From Lentzea kentuckyensis (GTDB lineage: Bacteria; Actinomycetota; Actinomycetes; Mycobacteriales; Pseudonocardiaceae), in NCBI RefSeq assembly GCF_002150765.1, contig NZ_MUYM01000016.1, forward strand, positions 62,001-126,000: a stretch of DNA of 64,000 nucleotides, written 5' to 3'. Of this stretch, positions 1-9,616 are shown piece after piece. Position 1 is the stretch's first letter, and each line of letters opens with the position of its first letter. The notes below the pieces were generated by a model that had not been told where the DNA came from, made no database searches, and saw nothing but the letters and a program-made list of their open reading frames with translations. The translations under genes and the position numbers were made by a program.

Positions 1-1
1 C

Positions 2-52
2 GAGACAGCCTGTGGATGCGCGAATTCGGGAGCGCGCCCCACAGGCTGTCTC
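2..52. terminator. Strong inverted repeat 3' of the ADP-ribosylglycohydrolase gene
   Basis: A perfect 14-bp inverted repeat (2-15 with 39-52, GAGACAGCCTGTGG and its complement) encloses a 23-nt loop that can itself pair through GCGCG/CGCGC. It starts 11 bases beyond the stop codon of the minus-strand gene. There is no clear T-run, so intrinsic termination is inferred from position and stem strength. Confidence 0.6.
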
Positions 53-62
53 TGTTTCCGGG

Positions 63-1076
63 TCAGGCGTAGCGGTCCTCGTTGAAGTCCACGTTGACCG
101 CCGAGCAGCCGAGGTCGCGGCCCATGGCGTCGAGGACGTCCACCAGTTCGAGGCCGCTCAGCCAGTCGCGGGGCAGCGCCTCGGTGCCGTGCAGCGCGCC
201 GAGGATGTTGCCCGTCAACGCCGCCGTGGCGTCGCTGCCGCCGGAGTGGTTCGCCGCGGCGCGCATGGCGTCCACGAACTGCACGGGCTTCGGATGCGTC
301 AGCACGGTGTAGACCGCTATCGCCAGCGCCTCGGGGCCGGTCCAGCCGCTGCCGAGCCGGTCGACGCGCACGGACGACGAGCCGTCGTGTTCCTCCGCCA
401 GCACCACGGCGCGCGTCAGCACCGTCGCCGTGTACGTGTCGTCGCGCAGCACCCGGCCGATGACCTGGTCGATCGCCTCGCGCAGCGGCCTGCCCTTCAC
501 CGCCAGCAGGTGGATCAGCAACGCCAGCGCGCCGCCGGAGACCCAGCCGCCCGTGCCGCCGTGCGTCAACGCCGCGAACCGGCAGCCGAGGTCGTACGCG
601 ATCGCGGCGGACGGCGCGAAGCCGGCGGGCGCGGTGCGCGTGACGCCGTTGCAGCCGGACGACTCGTTGTGCGGGTTCTCCGGAGTGGACGGTGTCTCCG
701 CGGCCAGCGCGCGCAGGCACGTCAGACCCGGAGAGCGGCTCTCGTACAGCCGTTCGTCGGCGAGCAGCCCGACCGCGCCGTGTTCCGGGGCCGGTTGCTG
801 CTGGGTGATCAGCCAGCGCCGGTAGCTGTGCCACACCATCTGCGACGGCTCCCACTCGCCGGTCCGCTTTCCGCGCACCCAGGCGCGGAGGTAGCCGTCG
901 GCGGTGAAGAGGGTCAGCTGGGTGTCGTCCGTGAAGAGCGCGGGCTTCGGCGGTGCGAGCACACCCTCGGGGCCGTGCTCGCGCTGGATGTCGGCCAGGC
1001 CGAGGTACTGCACAGGCGCGCCCAGCGCATCACCGAGAGCGCCGCCGAGGAGGCACCCGGCGCCGCGGTCAACCAC
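63..1076 (-). CDS. ADP-ribosylglycohydrolase (DraG/ARH-like) family protein
   Basis: The product has 337 aa. The family hydrolyses ADP-ribosyl bonds on proteins or small molecules using a binuclear metal site. Visible signatures are the N-terminal GCLLGGALGDALGAP, the metal-binding TDDTQ (residues 49-53), a central GGTGGWVSGGAL and the C-terminal NHSGGSDATAAL (276-287), which replaces the usual GDxD/T element and keeps the Asp. The length fits the family. The GTG start is chosen because AGGA precedes it by a few bases and the fold begins at once; the frame remains open further upstream but that part does not look like protein. It is divergent from the SARP regulator across 123 bp. The substrate cannot be told from sequence. 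Confidence 0.88.
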   Translation of the reverse strand: MVDRGAGCLLGGALGDALGAPVQYLGLADIQREHGPEGVLAPPKPALFTDDTQLTLFTADGYLRAWVRGKRTGEWEPSQMVWHSYRRWLITQQQPAPEHGAVGLLADERLYESRSPGLTCLRALAAETPSTPENPHNESSGCNGVTRTAPAGFAPSAAIAYDLGCRFAALTHGGTGGWVSGGALALLIHLLAVKGRPLREAIDQVIGRVLRDDTYTATVLTRAVVLAEEHDGSSSVRVDRLGSGWTGPEALAIAVYTVLTHPKPVQFVDAMRAAANHSGGSDATAALTGNILGALHGTEALPRDWLSGLELVDVLDAMGRDLGCSAVNVDFNEDRYA

Positions 1077-1199
1077 GGAATTCCTGTCTCGCGGCACGCG
1101 TGAACAGTAGCGTCCCGCGAACTTCAGCCGTACTTGTATCTGCGACTCGGGCTTGCGCACCTGTTGAAGTGACGAGGTCAGCGCATCTGAAGGAGGGGC

Positions 1200-3965
1200 A
1201 TGCGGAGCAAAACCGGACTTGAGTTCGGCGTGCTCGGTCCACTCCAGGTGCTCGCGGACGGACGGCTGATCCAGCTGGGCCGCCGTGGCATGCGCGGACT
1301 GCTGGCCATGCTGGTCGTCGAGGCGAACCGACCCGTCTCGATCGACCAGATCGTCGACGCGCTGTGGACGGAATCGCCGCCGGCCACCGCGCGGACGATT
1401 GTGCACGGTTACGTGTCAAGGCTGCGCAAGGTGCTGGAGGAGGCCGACCCGTCGGGCTCCGCGACAATCCGCACCACGCCGACCGGATACCAGCTGACCG
1501 TCGACCCGTGGCGTCTCGACCTGCACCGCGCCCGGCAGCTCGTGGCGTCTTCCCGTGGCAAGCCCGCCGCCATCAGGGCGGGCTTGCTGCGCGAGGCGTT
1601 GGGGCTGTGGCGCGGGCCGGTGCTCGCTGACGTACCGGGTGACCCGATGACCTCGGACCTCGAAGAACTTCGGCTGTCGGCGTTGGAGGAACGCATCGAC
1701 GCCGAACTGGAGCTGGGCCGCCACCTGGAGCTCGTGGGCGAGCTGCGCGGCCTGTGCACCGAGTACCCGTTCCGGGAACGGCTGGTCGCGCACAGCATGC
1801 GCGCCCTGTACCGGTCCGGGCAGCGCGCCGACGCTCTTGAGGCCTACCAACGGTTCCAGCGCCGCGCGGTGGACGAGCTCGGCATCGATCCCGGCCCGCA
1901 GCTGCGGTTGCTGCAGGAGCAGGTGCTGCGCGACGACCCCGCGCTGAGCCTGATCGGCCCGGTCGCGTCGCGGCCCGTCGCGCCGCGGGCGGGGATCGTG
2001 GCGCCGGCCCTGCTGCCCGCCTCGGCCTCGCGGTTGTTCGGCCGTGACGAGGACAGGGCGTGGCTGGACAACGTGTGCGCGACGCGGAACCTGCTCGGCA
2101 CGGCTGTGGCGGTGCTGACCGGTGCGCCCGGTGTCGGCAAGAGCGCCCTGGCGATCACGTGGGGGCACGAGAACGCCGAGATGTTCCCGCACGGCGTGCT
2201 GTTCGCGTCGCTCGGCGACACCGAACCGGGCGAGGTCCTGACCAGGTTCCTGGTGGCGCTGGGCGTGCCGGCGGACGGTGTGCCGGTCGCGGTGGAGGAC
2301 CGTGTCGGGTTGTACCGGTCGTTGCTCAACCGCCGCCGCGTGCTGGTGGTGCTGGACGACGCGACGGGCTTCGACCAGGTGCAGCCGCTGCTGCCGCCGG
2401 GGTCGGGCTCGGTGGTGCTGGTGACGTCGCGCTCGCACCTGGAACGGCTCGTGGTGACGAATTCCGCCCGCGTGCGCAAGCTCGGGCCGTTGGACGACGA
2501 GGCCGCGCGGTCGCTGGTGGACGACGTGCTGGGCAGGCCGCTGTCGGAGGAAGACCCGACGGCCGCGCGCAAGCTGGCCGAGCTGTGCGGCGGGTTGCCG
2601 CTGGCGTTGCGGGTGGCCGCGGCGAAGCTGGTGATAAGTCCGGAGTGGACGGTCGAGGAGCTGGTGGGGGAGCTGGCCGACGACGGGCACCGGATGCGTG
2701 GGTTGGACCTACCTGAGGCAGGCGTGGGGGTGTCGCGGGCGCTCGACCTGTCGACCCGCGACCTGCCGTCCGAACTCGGCGAGGTCTTCACGTCCGTCGG
2801 CATGGCGCCCGGCCGGTGGATGTCGTCGCACGCCGTTGCCGCGTTGACCCGCACCCACGTGGAGTCCGCTCGGTCCAGGCTGACCCAGCTGGTCGAGGTG
2901 AACCTGCTGGCCGAGCCGTGGCCGGACGGGTTCACGATGCACGAGCTGGTGCGGCTGTACGTGCGCGGAGCCGGCCGGCCGGACCTGGACTCGTTGCGGC
3001 GCTTGGTGAACTACTACCTGGTGGCGTGCGACCACGTCCGCCGCGCCATCCGACCGGCGCGTGACGGACTGGACTTCGCCTTCGGGGACAACGGTTCCAC
3101 GTCGCTGCCGGAGTTCGGTGATCCGGTCGACTGGTTCGACCAGGAGTGGCCCAACATCGTCGCGGTCGTGCACGCGGCCGCCGAATCGGGTCTGCACGAC
3201 CAGGTGTGGCAGCTCGTACGGCTGTTACACCCGTATGCGACGGTGCGCGCGCTCACCGGGGAGTGGGTCGCGCTGGTCGGGTTCGGTCTGGCCGCGGCCG
3301 AGGTGACGGGGAGCCGCCTCGGCCAGATCCTGATGCTGGACACGACCTACACGACGAACGCCCGGCTGGGACGACCCGTCCTGCTGCCGGACGCTCGCCG
3401 CGCGCACCGGCTCGCGTCCGAGCTGGGCGAGCGCCAGTACCTCGTGCTGACGCTCGCCCAACTCGCCGACGTCCTGTTCCGGCTCCAGCACCACGACGAG
3501 GCGTTGCTGCACTTCTGGGAGTCGGTGCAGCTCGCCCAGCAGTCCGGTGACGTCGTCGGCGAGGCCCACGGGCTGAACAACGTGGCACAGGTCGAGCAGG
3601 CCCGCGGACACGTGGAAGTGGCGCTGCAGCACCAAGCTCACGCCGTCGAGGTGTACCGGCGCTCCGGTGACCAGGGCGCGTTGATCCGCGGTCTGGCCAA
3701 CCTGGCCGAGCTGTCCCTGGAAGCCGGAGCGCTGGACCAGGCCGAGTCGCTGGCGCGTCAGGTCGTCGACCAGGCCGCGGTCGCCGAGGTGACGTACCTG
3801 GAGGGTTTCGGTCGCCAGGTGCTCGGCGGGGTGTTGCTCCGGCGGGCGGAATGGGTTGCTGCGACAGCGGAATTGACGGAGGCGCTGCGGTTGTACGCGC
3901 AGGTCAACTCGGCTCGCGCGGTCGAGGTGCGGGCCGCACTGGACTCGTTGTCGTCCGAGGTTTAG
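1200..3965 (+). CDS. AfsR/SARP-family transcriptional regulator with NB-ARC and TPR domains
   Basis: The product has 921 aa. Domain order is an OmpR-type winged helix (about 5-100), a bacterial transcriptional activation domain (about 105-250), an NB-ARC/STAND ATPase (about 285-560) with Walker A GAPGVGKS at 308-315 and Walker B VLVVLDDA, and C-terminal TPR-like helices (about 730-900). This is the AfsR/large-SARP layout, normally acting as an ATP-dependent activator of secondary metabolism or development. The ATG is supported by AAGGAGGGG directly upstream. No biosynthetic cluster adjoins, so it may act at a distance. The gene ends in a bidirectional terminator shared with the convergent esterase gene. 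The target is unknown. Confidence 0.92.
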   Translation: MRSKTGLEFGVLGPLQVLADGRLIQLGRRGMRGLLAMLVVEANRPVSIDQIVDALWTESPPATARTIVHGYVSRLRKVLEEADPSGSATIRTTPTGYQLTVDPWRLDLHRARQLVASSRGKPAAIRAGLLREALGLWRGPVLADVPGDPMTSDLEELRLSALEERIDAELELGRHLELVGELRGLCTEYPFRERLVAHSMRALYRSGQRADALEAYQRFQRRAVDELGIDPGPQLRLLQEQVLRDDPALSLIGPVASRPVAPRAGIVAPALLPASASRLFGRDEDRAWLDNVCATRNLLGTAVAVLTGAPGVGKSALAITWGHENAEMFPHGVLFASLGDTEPGEVLTRFLVALGVPADGVPVAVEDRVGLYRSLLNRRRVLVVLDDATGFDQVQPLLPPGSGSVVLVTSRSHLERLVVTNSARVRKLGPLDDEAARSLVDDVLGRPLSEEDPTAARKLAELCGGLPLALRVAAAKLVISPEWTVEELVGELADDGHRMRGLDLPEAGVGVSRALDLSTRDLPSELGEVFTSVGMAPGRWMSSHAVAALTRTHVESARSRLTQLVEVNLLAEPWPDGFTMHELVRLYVRGAGRPDLDSLRRLVNYYLVACDHVRRAIRPARDGLDFAFGDNGSTSLPEFGDPVDWFDQEWPNIVAVVHAAAESGLHDQVWQLVRLLHPYATVRALTGEWVALVGFGLAAAEVTGSRLGQILMLDTTYTTNARLGRPVLLPDARRAHRLASELGERQYLVLTLAQLADVLFRLQHHDEALLHFWESVQLAQQSGDVVGEAHGLNNVAQVEQARGHVEVALQHQAHAVEVYRRSGDQGALIRGLANLAELSLEAGALDQAESLARQVVDQAAVAEVTYLEGFGRQVLGGVLLRRAEWVAATAELTEALRLYAQVNSARAVEVRAALDSLSSEV

Positions 3966-4059
3966 CGGACGTTTAGTCATCTGGTCCCAAAAAATGGGAT
4001 GTTGGAAGTGCAGGCCGCCGAGTGGGGGATTACCGAGGGGGTAAGGCGCCTGCGTTCGG

Positions 4060-4101
4060 AGGGCCCGACCGGCATTCGGGGGAGAGTGCCGGTCGGGCCC
4101 T
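4060..4101. terminator. Bidirectional hairpin between convergent SARP and esterase genes
   Basis: A perfect 15-bp inverted repeat (4060-4074 with 4087-4101, AGGGCCCGACCGGCA and complement) with a 12-nt loop lies between two convergent stop codons, 7 bases from the esterase stop. Confidence 0.8.
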
Positions 4102-4108
4102 CGCCTTG

Positions 4109-4897
4109 CTACTGGTAGTTCTCCTCGGTGCACCGCGCCATCGGCAACAACTCCGGCCGCTTCGGCGCCATTCCGTCGCCCATCGACTCACCCCGCAGCG
4201 TGCGTCCGATCCACGGAACCACGTGCTCGCGCGCCCACTTGAGATCGGCCTTGCGCTGGGTGACCCAGTCCGCCTGCTCCAGCGCCGGCCACGGTTCGTT
4301 CCACGAGTGGTCGTCGCTGAGTCCGAGCACCTCGTAGGCCTTGAGCGCGACCCGCTGGTGTCCCTCCGGCGACAGGTGCAGCCGGTCCTCGCTCCACGCG
4401 CGCTTGTCGTGCAGCACGTGCATGGACCACAGGTCGACCATCCGGCAGTGGTAGCGCTCGGCGATCGACCACAGGTGGCTGTTGTAGATGGCGATCTTGC
4501 CCCGCAGGCTCCGCAGGAACGGTGTGCTCTTGGTGTCGAAGCCCGTGAAGATGACGACGTCGGACCCCGCCGCGCGGAGATCGGCGACCGCGACCTCGTA
4601 GACCTCGGCCAGCGCGTCCGGGTCGCTGTTCGGCAGCATGATGTCGTTGCCGCCCCCGCAGAACGTCACCAGGTCCGGTTTGAGCGAGATCGCGAGCGGT
4701 ACTTGGTCGTCGACTATCTCCTGCAGCATCTTGCCTCTGATCGCGAAGTTGGCGTACCTGAACTCAGGTGCGTTCTGGGCGATCATGTTCGCGAGGCGGT
4801 CCGCCCACCCCACGTAGGTGTCTCCGGGGCCCGGATCGTCCATGCCCTCGGTGAAGCTGTCCCCCAGGGACACGAGACTGTTCCATCGCAGCAGCAC
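4109..4897 (-). CDS. SGNH/GDSL-family esterase or lipase
   Basis: The product has 262 aa. SGNH hydrolases cleave acyl esters with a Ser-His-Asp triad. Block I GDSFTEG places the nucleophile at Ser14, block III GGGNDI supplies Asn84, and block V DRLHLSPEGH supplies Asp171 and His174. There is no signal peptide, so the enzyme is predicted cytoplasmic. The GTG start is preceded by AAGGGGG. It is convergent with the SARP gene and divergent from the small exported protein at 5101. The substrate cannot be inferred. Confidence 0.9.
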   Translation of the reverse strand: MLLRWNSLVSLGDSFTEGMDDPGPGDTYVGWADRLANMIAQNAPEFRYANFAIRGKMLQEIVDDQVPLAISLKPDLVTFCGGGNDIMLPNSDPDALAEVYEVAVADLRAAGSDVVIFTGFDTKSTPFLRSLRGKIAIYNSHLWSIAERYHCRMVDLWSMHVLHDKRAWSEDRLHLSPEGHQRVALKAYEVLGLSDDHSWNEPWPALEQADWVTQRKADLKWAREHVVPWIGRTLRGESMGDGMAPKRPELLPMARCTEENYQ

Positions 4898-5100
4898 AAC
4901 ATCCCCCTTACTCCCACGCGCCCGCGGCTCCCGTTCACAGGCGACTGGTTAGCATGCACAATCAAAGGCGGGTTACGCCACCGTCGGTTACAGCATCGTA
5001 AGTTTTGTCGCTGTGGGTGACGATTCTTTTACCACTCGATCGAGCGAAGCTTGAGGGTGATCCGGGGGATTCGTCTCATTAGGTCGCTACCTTCTGCCGG

Positions 5101-5496
5101 GTGCGTTCTGGTTTGCCGCTTCCTTCCTTTTCGCTTGGTGTAGCGCTCCTCACAATCGGGGTTGTCGCCGGTGTGGCGATGAGCGCCGGTGTGGTGCCCG
5201 TTCCAGGCCCGTCCGACGCCTCGCCGGGTGAGCCGGAGATCGCGAACATCGGGGGCGATCAGCCGCCCATGGAGTTCACACCGGTGCCGTCCGCGGTGAA
5301 GGTGGCGCCGCCGCGGCCGTCGTCCACCCGGCCCGTCGTGACCCCGCCCCCGCACTCGAACCCGGTGGTGACACCGGAGACCGCGCAACCGCGCGAGAGC
5401 GTCGTCGCCACCACGGTGATGCCGTCGGTTTCGCTTCCGACGATCTCGTCGTTGAGCCCGCCGTCGTCGACCTCTGCCGAGTCGAGCGTGCCCTAG
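5101..5496 (+). CDS. Small Pro/Ser/Thr-rich exported or membrane-anchored protein
   Basis: The product has 131 aa and resembles no family I know. Residues about 8-33 form one hydrophobic segment (signal anchor or signal peptide), followed by a low-complexity tail rich in Pro, Ser, Thr and Val, typical of cell-wall-spanning linkers. No Shine-Dalgarno sequence precedes the GTG; a TACCTT hexamer 7 bases upstream could be the -10 element of a leaderless transcript (inference). Its TAG stop overlaps the TAG stop of the convergent gene within one CTAG palindrome. Codon use matches the neighbours, which supports real coding. Confidence 0.6.
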   Translation: MRSGLPLPSFSLGVALLTIGVVAGVAMSAGVVPVPGPSDASPGEPEIANIGGDQPPMEFTPVPSAVKVAPPRPSSTRPVVTPPPHSNPVVTPETAQPRESVVATTVMPSVSLPTISSLSPPSSTSAESSVP

Positions 5497-8400
5497 CTCG
5501 GTTCGAAGACCACGTCCACCCAGTAGTTGGCGTTCGCGTAGGTGCTCGAAGGGAAGCCGGACCCGTAGGCGAACACGCCGTTCTGCTCCGACGGGGCGAC
5601 CAGCATCGGTGAGGTGACCGGACCGGCCGTGAAGTACCCGATGTTCACGGCGTAGTGGCCCGTCGTGGTCGTGTAGGACGCCGTGTAGGTCTGGCCCGCG
5701 CTGACGGTCACCGGCTGGACGAAGGTCAGGGTCTGCCAGCCTGTCGCGGTCTCGTTGGTGAACGTGCCGGTCGCGAGACGCTGGCCGGAGGAGTTCCACA
5801 GCGACCCGGTGTGCGTGCCGGTGTTGCCCGCGCCCTTGTAGAACCGCACGCCGGTGATCTGACCGGAACGCGTCGGCGAGAACCGGATGCCGAGCTCGTA
5901 GGCGTTGCCGTCGTCCGCGGACGTCTTGGCGGGCACGGTCGCCGTGCTGAACATCGAGCACGGGCAGGCCGGCGTCGCCGTGGTGGTGAAGGCCCAGTCC
6001 AGCGGTGGGACGCCGCTCGCGGCACCGAGGTCCAGCCGGGCCTGGTAGCGCGTGCCCGGTGCGAGCGGACCGGCCGGTTGCCAGGTGACGGTCTTCCGGT
6101 CGGCCGACAGCGACACCGTGCCGGTCAGCCGGTCACCCCTGGGGTCGGTCAGCCAGAACTGGGCGGAGTCGGCGGAGACCGGGGCGCTGAACGTCGCCGT
6201 CAGCGGCGCCGCCAGGCCCGCGTTCGTCGCGTCGGCGCCAGGTGAGCGGTTCGTCAGCGTCGGCGTCGGTGGTGGGGCTTCGCCGTCGCCGTCGGTGTTG
6301 CCGCGGTAGATGACGTCGACCCAGTAGTTCGTGGCGTTGTACGACGAGGTCGGGAACCCGCCTCCACTGCCGTAGCGGTAGACGCCGTTGCCTCCGTCCG
6401 TACCGTTCGGCAAGGCGTACAACGACTTGTAGCCCGCGCCCTGGCCGTTGAAGTAGCCGGAGCTGACCGAGTACCTGCCGTTCGGGGCGTAGTACGACAC
6501 GACGTAGGTGGTGTTCGGTTGCACCGCGATCGGCGAGGCGAACACCAGCTTCTGCCAGCCGGACGAGGTCTCCGCGGTGAACGTGCCGGTCGCGAGTTGC
6601 TGACCGGACGAGGACCACAGGGTGCCGGTGTGGGTGCCGATGTTGCCCGCGCCCTTGTAGAACCGGACGCCGTGGACCTGACCCCCGGCGTCGAAGCGGA
6701 CCTTGGTGCCGACCTCGACCTGGTTGGTGTCACCGGAGTCCGCGGTGGCCGGGGTGGTGAAGTCGTCCCAGATCGTGCACGGGCACGCCGCCGGCCGCGG
6801 CGAACCGGTGGTGAACTTCCAGGTGGCCGCCGCGGACAGGTTGCCGGCGGCGTCCGCGGCTCGCACCGACGCGTTGTAGGTCGTCGCCGCGGCCAACGGA
6901 GCCGCCGGGGTGAACGTGACCGTGCGCGCGTCCGCGGTCAACGAGGTCGTGCCGGAGACCGCGCCGTTCGGGCCGGTGACGGTGAACTGCACGGAGTTCG
7001 GCGTCACCGCCTCGTCGAACGTGCCCGACACCGTCGTGGTCAGCGCGACCGAACCGGCGTCCGGGAGGGGCGAACTGGTCGTTCTGACCGGTGCGCGGGT
7101 GTCCGAGCCGGGCTCCGGTGCCCACACCACGTCGACCCAGTAGTTGGTCTGGTTGAACGTGTTGTTCGGGAAGCCGGTGCCGTAGCGGAAGACGCCGTTC
7201 GGTCCGTCCACATCGGACGCCAGACCGGTCAGCGGTTCCAGCTGCTTGTTCCTGCGGAAGAAGTACTCGGAGTCGTAGGAGAACCGTCCGGTCGGGGTGA
7301 AGTACGAGACGACGTAGGTGGTGTTCGCCCGCACCGCCACCGGGGCCGCGAACAGCATGGTCTGCCAGCCGTTCACCGTCTCGCCGGTGAACGTGCCGGT
7401 GGCCAGCTGCTCACCGCTGCTCGACCAGAGCGAACCGGTGTGCGTCCCGGTGTTGGCGTCGCCCTTGTGGAACCTCACTCCCCGCACGTAGCCGGAAGCG
7501 GCCGCGCGGAACTTCATGCCGAGTTCCAGCGCGGAGCTGTCGGGCGCCGAGGCGACCGCCGGTGTGTCGGCGGAGCTGAAGACACCGCACGGGCAGACCC
7601 GCGAGGCCACGCCGGGGTCCGCGGCGATCGGTGCGGAGAGGTTGGCCGAGTCGTCGACGGCGCGGACCCTCAGGCGTGCCGTGCCCGACTGCACGGGCGT
7701 GTAGGTGTAGCTCCAGGTCGTCTGCCCGGCCTGCCACGTTGCCGGGTGCCACCGGGTTCCGCCGTCGGTGGACACCTCGACCCCCGCGACCTGGCCTGCG
7801 GCGTCGATCACCGTGCCGGAGAACGTGTACGGCTGGCCGACGGTTGACTCTCCAGGCACCGCGGTCATCGACACGCCGGGCGGCGCGGTGTCGGCGCTCG
7901 GGGTCGCCGCGGTCAGGCCCGGTTGCAGTGAGTCGGCGAGAACGCCCATGTCCGCCAGGAAGTTGACGGTGGCCTGCTTCATCCGGACGTCGGACGTCGG
8001 CGTGTTGGTGCGGTACGCGTGCTCGTCGTCGACGCCCCATGCCCACTGCACCGTCCCGGCGGCGAACACGAGTGATCCACTGGGGTGCCGGTAGTAGGTG
8101 ATCGCGTGCGTCTTGACCCCGGAGCCGTACTCGTCGCCGTGGTTCTTCAGCACGAAGTAGCCCTGCATGTCGACCGTCGTGCGCGAGAGTTGCGCGACGC
8201 CTGCGGGCTGGAAGCCGTTGTCCTCCACGCTGTTCCACTCGTAGCCCAGCGTGCCGGGCTTGAAGGTGTACGTGGCACCGGACGCCAGCGACTGCAGGTC
8301 GGTGTGGCGCCAGAGCCGCATCTTCCCGTACGCGGCCGGCACCTGCAGCGCGTCGTCGCGGCGGCCGTTGACGGTGAAGAGGTTGCCCAGCAAGGCGTTC

Positions 8401-9509
8401 TCGGGGCGGCCGCCGTCCTGCGGCGGGCTGTACCGCGGGTCACGCCACGTGCCGGTCCAGTCGCTCAGCCCGTCGCTCTGGGTGCCCTTGGTCTCCTTGA
8501 AACAGGCGATCGTGCGCCAGTCGGTCCGGGAGGAGTCGATACTGGGTTCCCAGCGGGTCTTCCAGAAGAACTCGTTGCCGGTCAGGAACGCCATGTGCAC
8601 ACCGGCGTCGCGGGCGGCCTCGATGTTGGCGCGCTGTTCGTTCGACCAGTACTCGGGGTGCCCGACCGGCATGAACACCCGGTGGTTCTTGATGAGCTGG
8701 CCGCGGCGCGCCGTGTCGGCGTCGGTCGTGTAGCTCACGTCGAACCCGTTCGCCTCCAGGAAGCGCATCATGGGGTACTCGGCGTTGAAGAGGAAGTTCT
8801 CCTCGCCGCCACCGCCGGTGATGGGGCGGTTGTAGCTCACCTTGTAGGACGAACCGCCCTGTCCGGGACCGTCACCGAAGTACAGGCTGTTGCCGCCGTA
8901 ACGGTTGTAGGCCACCCACGTCGCGTCGGCGGTCTGGAAGAGGATCTTGGACCGGGAGGCGTCGTCCCGCACGACGAACACGATCTCGTTCTGGGCGCCG
9001 GTGTCGGTGCGCCGGACACGGGCGTAGTAGATGCCGGACACCGCGTCGGACGGCACGTCCCAGCTCACCGAGACCGCCCAGTTGCCGCAGTCGATGAGCG
9101 CGGTCGGCGTATCCCGCAGGCAGGACGGCTGGGACTGGGGTGTGTCGCGGCCGATCTGACCGACTCGCCGGGCTCCGAGGCCGCCGTACCAGCCGAGCCG
9201 GTAGATGTCGATCGTGTACGCCGGTGCGGAGGTCAGCACCTTGAAATCGACGCGACCGCCCGGTGTGGTGCTGATGTCGGTGGTGAAGCCGAGGATCGAG
9301 TTGTCCCGCGAAGGCACCAGCCAGCCGGCCGTACCGGGTTTGGTGTTCTCGCACAGGACCGCGTTGGTCACCGGTGCGTCGCACGGACCCGCGCCGGCGG
9401 CGGGTGTGGGGGCGAGGAGGAACGGCAGGACCACGCCCGCACCGACCGCGAAGGACAACATCGTGCGGGATAAACGTCTCAGCACGGTGCGGACCTTAGT
9501 AGTGCTCAC
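5493..9509 (-). CDS. Giant secreted protein: N,N-dimethylformamidase-like region plus three DUF4082 modules
   Basis: The product has about 1338 aa. A signal peptide (Arg-rich start, hydrophobic stretch, cleavage near PAAGA) leads into a roughly 500-residue region resembling the large subunit of N,N-dimethylformamidase (DIYRLGWYGG, GHPEYWSNEQR, LTGNEFFWK). Then come an Ig-like segment and three DUF4082 modules, each opening with CPC and containing GxRFxKG and TGTHTGxLW, at roughly 630-780, 905-1060 and 1190-1338, separated by Big_5-like domains. DUF4082 modules are common in extracellular or carbohydrate-associated proteins, so the substrate is probably polymeric (inference). GTG at 9509 follows GGTGA and gives a normal signal peptide; 9521 (ATG) and 9557 (GTG) are alternatives. 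Confidence 0.85.
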   Translation of the reverse strand: MSTTKVRTVLRRLSRTMLSFAVGAGVVLPFLLAPTPAAGAGPCDAPVTNAVLCENTKPGTAGWLVPSRDNSILGFTTDISTTPGGRVDFKVLTSAPAYTIDIYRLGWYGGLGARRVGQIGRDTPQSQPSCLRDTPTALIDCGNWAVSVSWDVPSDAVSGIYYARVRRTDTGAQNEIVFVVRDDASRSKILFQTADATWVAYNRYGGNSLYFGDGPGQGGSSYKVSYNRPITGGGGEENFLFNAEYPMMRFLEANGFDVSYTTDADTARRGQLIKNHRVFMPVGHPEYWSNEQRANIEAARDAGVHMAFLTGNEFFWKTRWEPSIDSSRTDWRTIACFKETKGTQSDGLSDWTGTWRDPRYSPPQDGGRPENALLGNLFTVNGRRDDALQVPAAYGKMRLWRHTDLQSLASGATYTFKPGTLGYEWNSVEDNGFQPAGVAQLSRTTVDMQGYFVLKNHGDEYGSGVKTHAITYYRHPSGSLVFAAGTVQWAWGVDDEHAYRTNTPTSDVRMKQATVNFLADMGVLADSLQPGLTAATPSADTAPPGVSMTAVPGESTVGQPYTFSGTVIDAAGQVAGVEVSTDGGTRWHPATWQAGQTTWSYTYTPVQSGTARLRVRAVDDSANLSAPIAADPGVASRVCPCGVFSSADTPAVASAPDSSALELGMKFRAAASGYVRGVRFHKGDANTGTHTGSLWSSSGEQLATGTFTGETVNGWQTMLFAAPVAVRANTTYVVSYFTPTGRFSYDSEYFFRRNKQLEPLTGLASDVDGPNGVFRYGTGFPNNTFNQTNYWVDVVWAPEPGSDTRAPVRTTSSPLPDAGSVALTTTVSGTFDEAVTPNSVQFTVTGPNGAVSGTTSLTADARTVTFTPAAPLAAATTYNASVRAADAAGNLSAAATWKFTTGSPRPAACPCTIWDDFTTPATADSGDTNQVEVGTKVRFDAGGQVHGVRFYKGAGNIGTHTGTLWSSSGQQLATGTFTAETSSGWQKLVFASPIAVQPNTTYVVSYYAPNGRYSVSSGYFNGQGAGYKSLYALPNGTDGGNGVYRYGSGGGFPTSSYNATNYWVDVIYRGNTDGDGEAPPPTPTLTNRSPGADATNAGLAAPLTATFSAPVSADSAQFWLTDPRGDRLTGTVSLSADRKTVTWQPAGPLAPGTRYQARLDLGAASGVPPLDWAFTTTATPACPCSMFSTATVPAKTSADDGNAYELGIRFSPTRSGQITGVRFYKGAGNTGTHTGSLWNSSGQRLATGTFTNETATGWQTLTFVQPVTVSAGQTYTASYTTTTGHYAVNIGYFTAGPVTSPMLVAPSEQNGVFAYGSGFPSSTYANANYWVDVVFEPS

Positions 9510-9580
9510 GCTCTCACCCATGCTTCGGTCTACGAAGCGTGGCGACCCGCGGCTCACGCAGGGCGTAGGGCATTACCCGA

Positions 9581-9608
9581 ACGTTATCCGCGGAAACTCG
9601 TTCGTCAA
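9581..9608 (-). promoter_or_regulatory. Sigma70-type promoter of the secreted-protein gene
   Basis: Read on the minus strand, TTGACG (9603-9608) and TAACGT (9581-9586) are separated by 16 bp. Transcription would begin near 9574, about 65 nt before the preferred start codon. Confidence 0.55.
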
Positions 9609-9616
9609 ACGGGAAA

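Noticed and set aside
5361..5496. CRISPR or tandem repeat in the small Pro/Thr-rich gene
   Set aside because: The similarity is low-complexity coding for Pro, Ser and Thr without a regular repeat unit.
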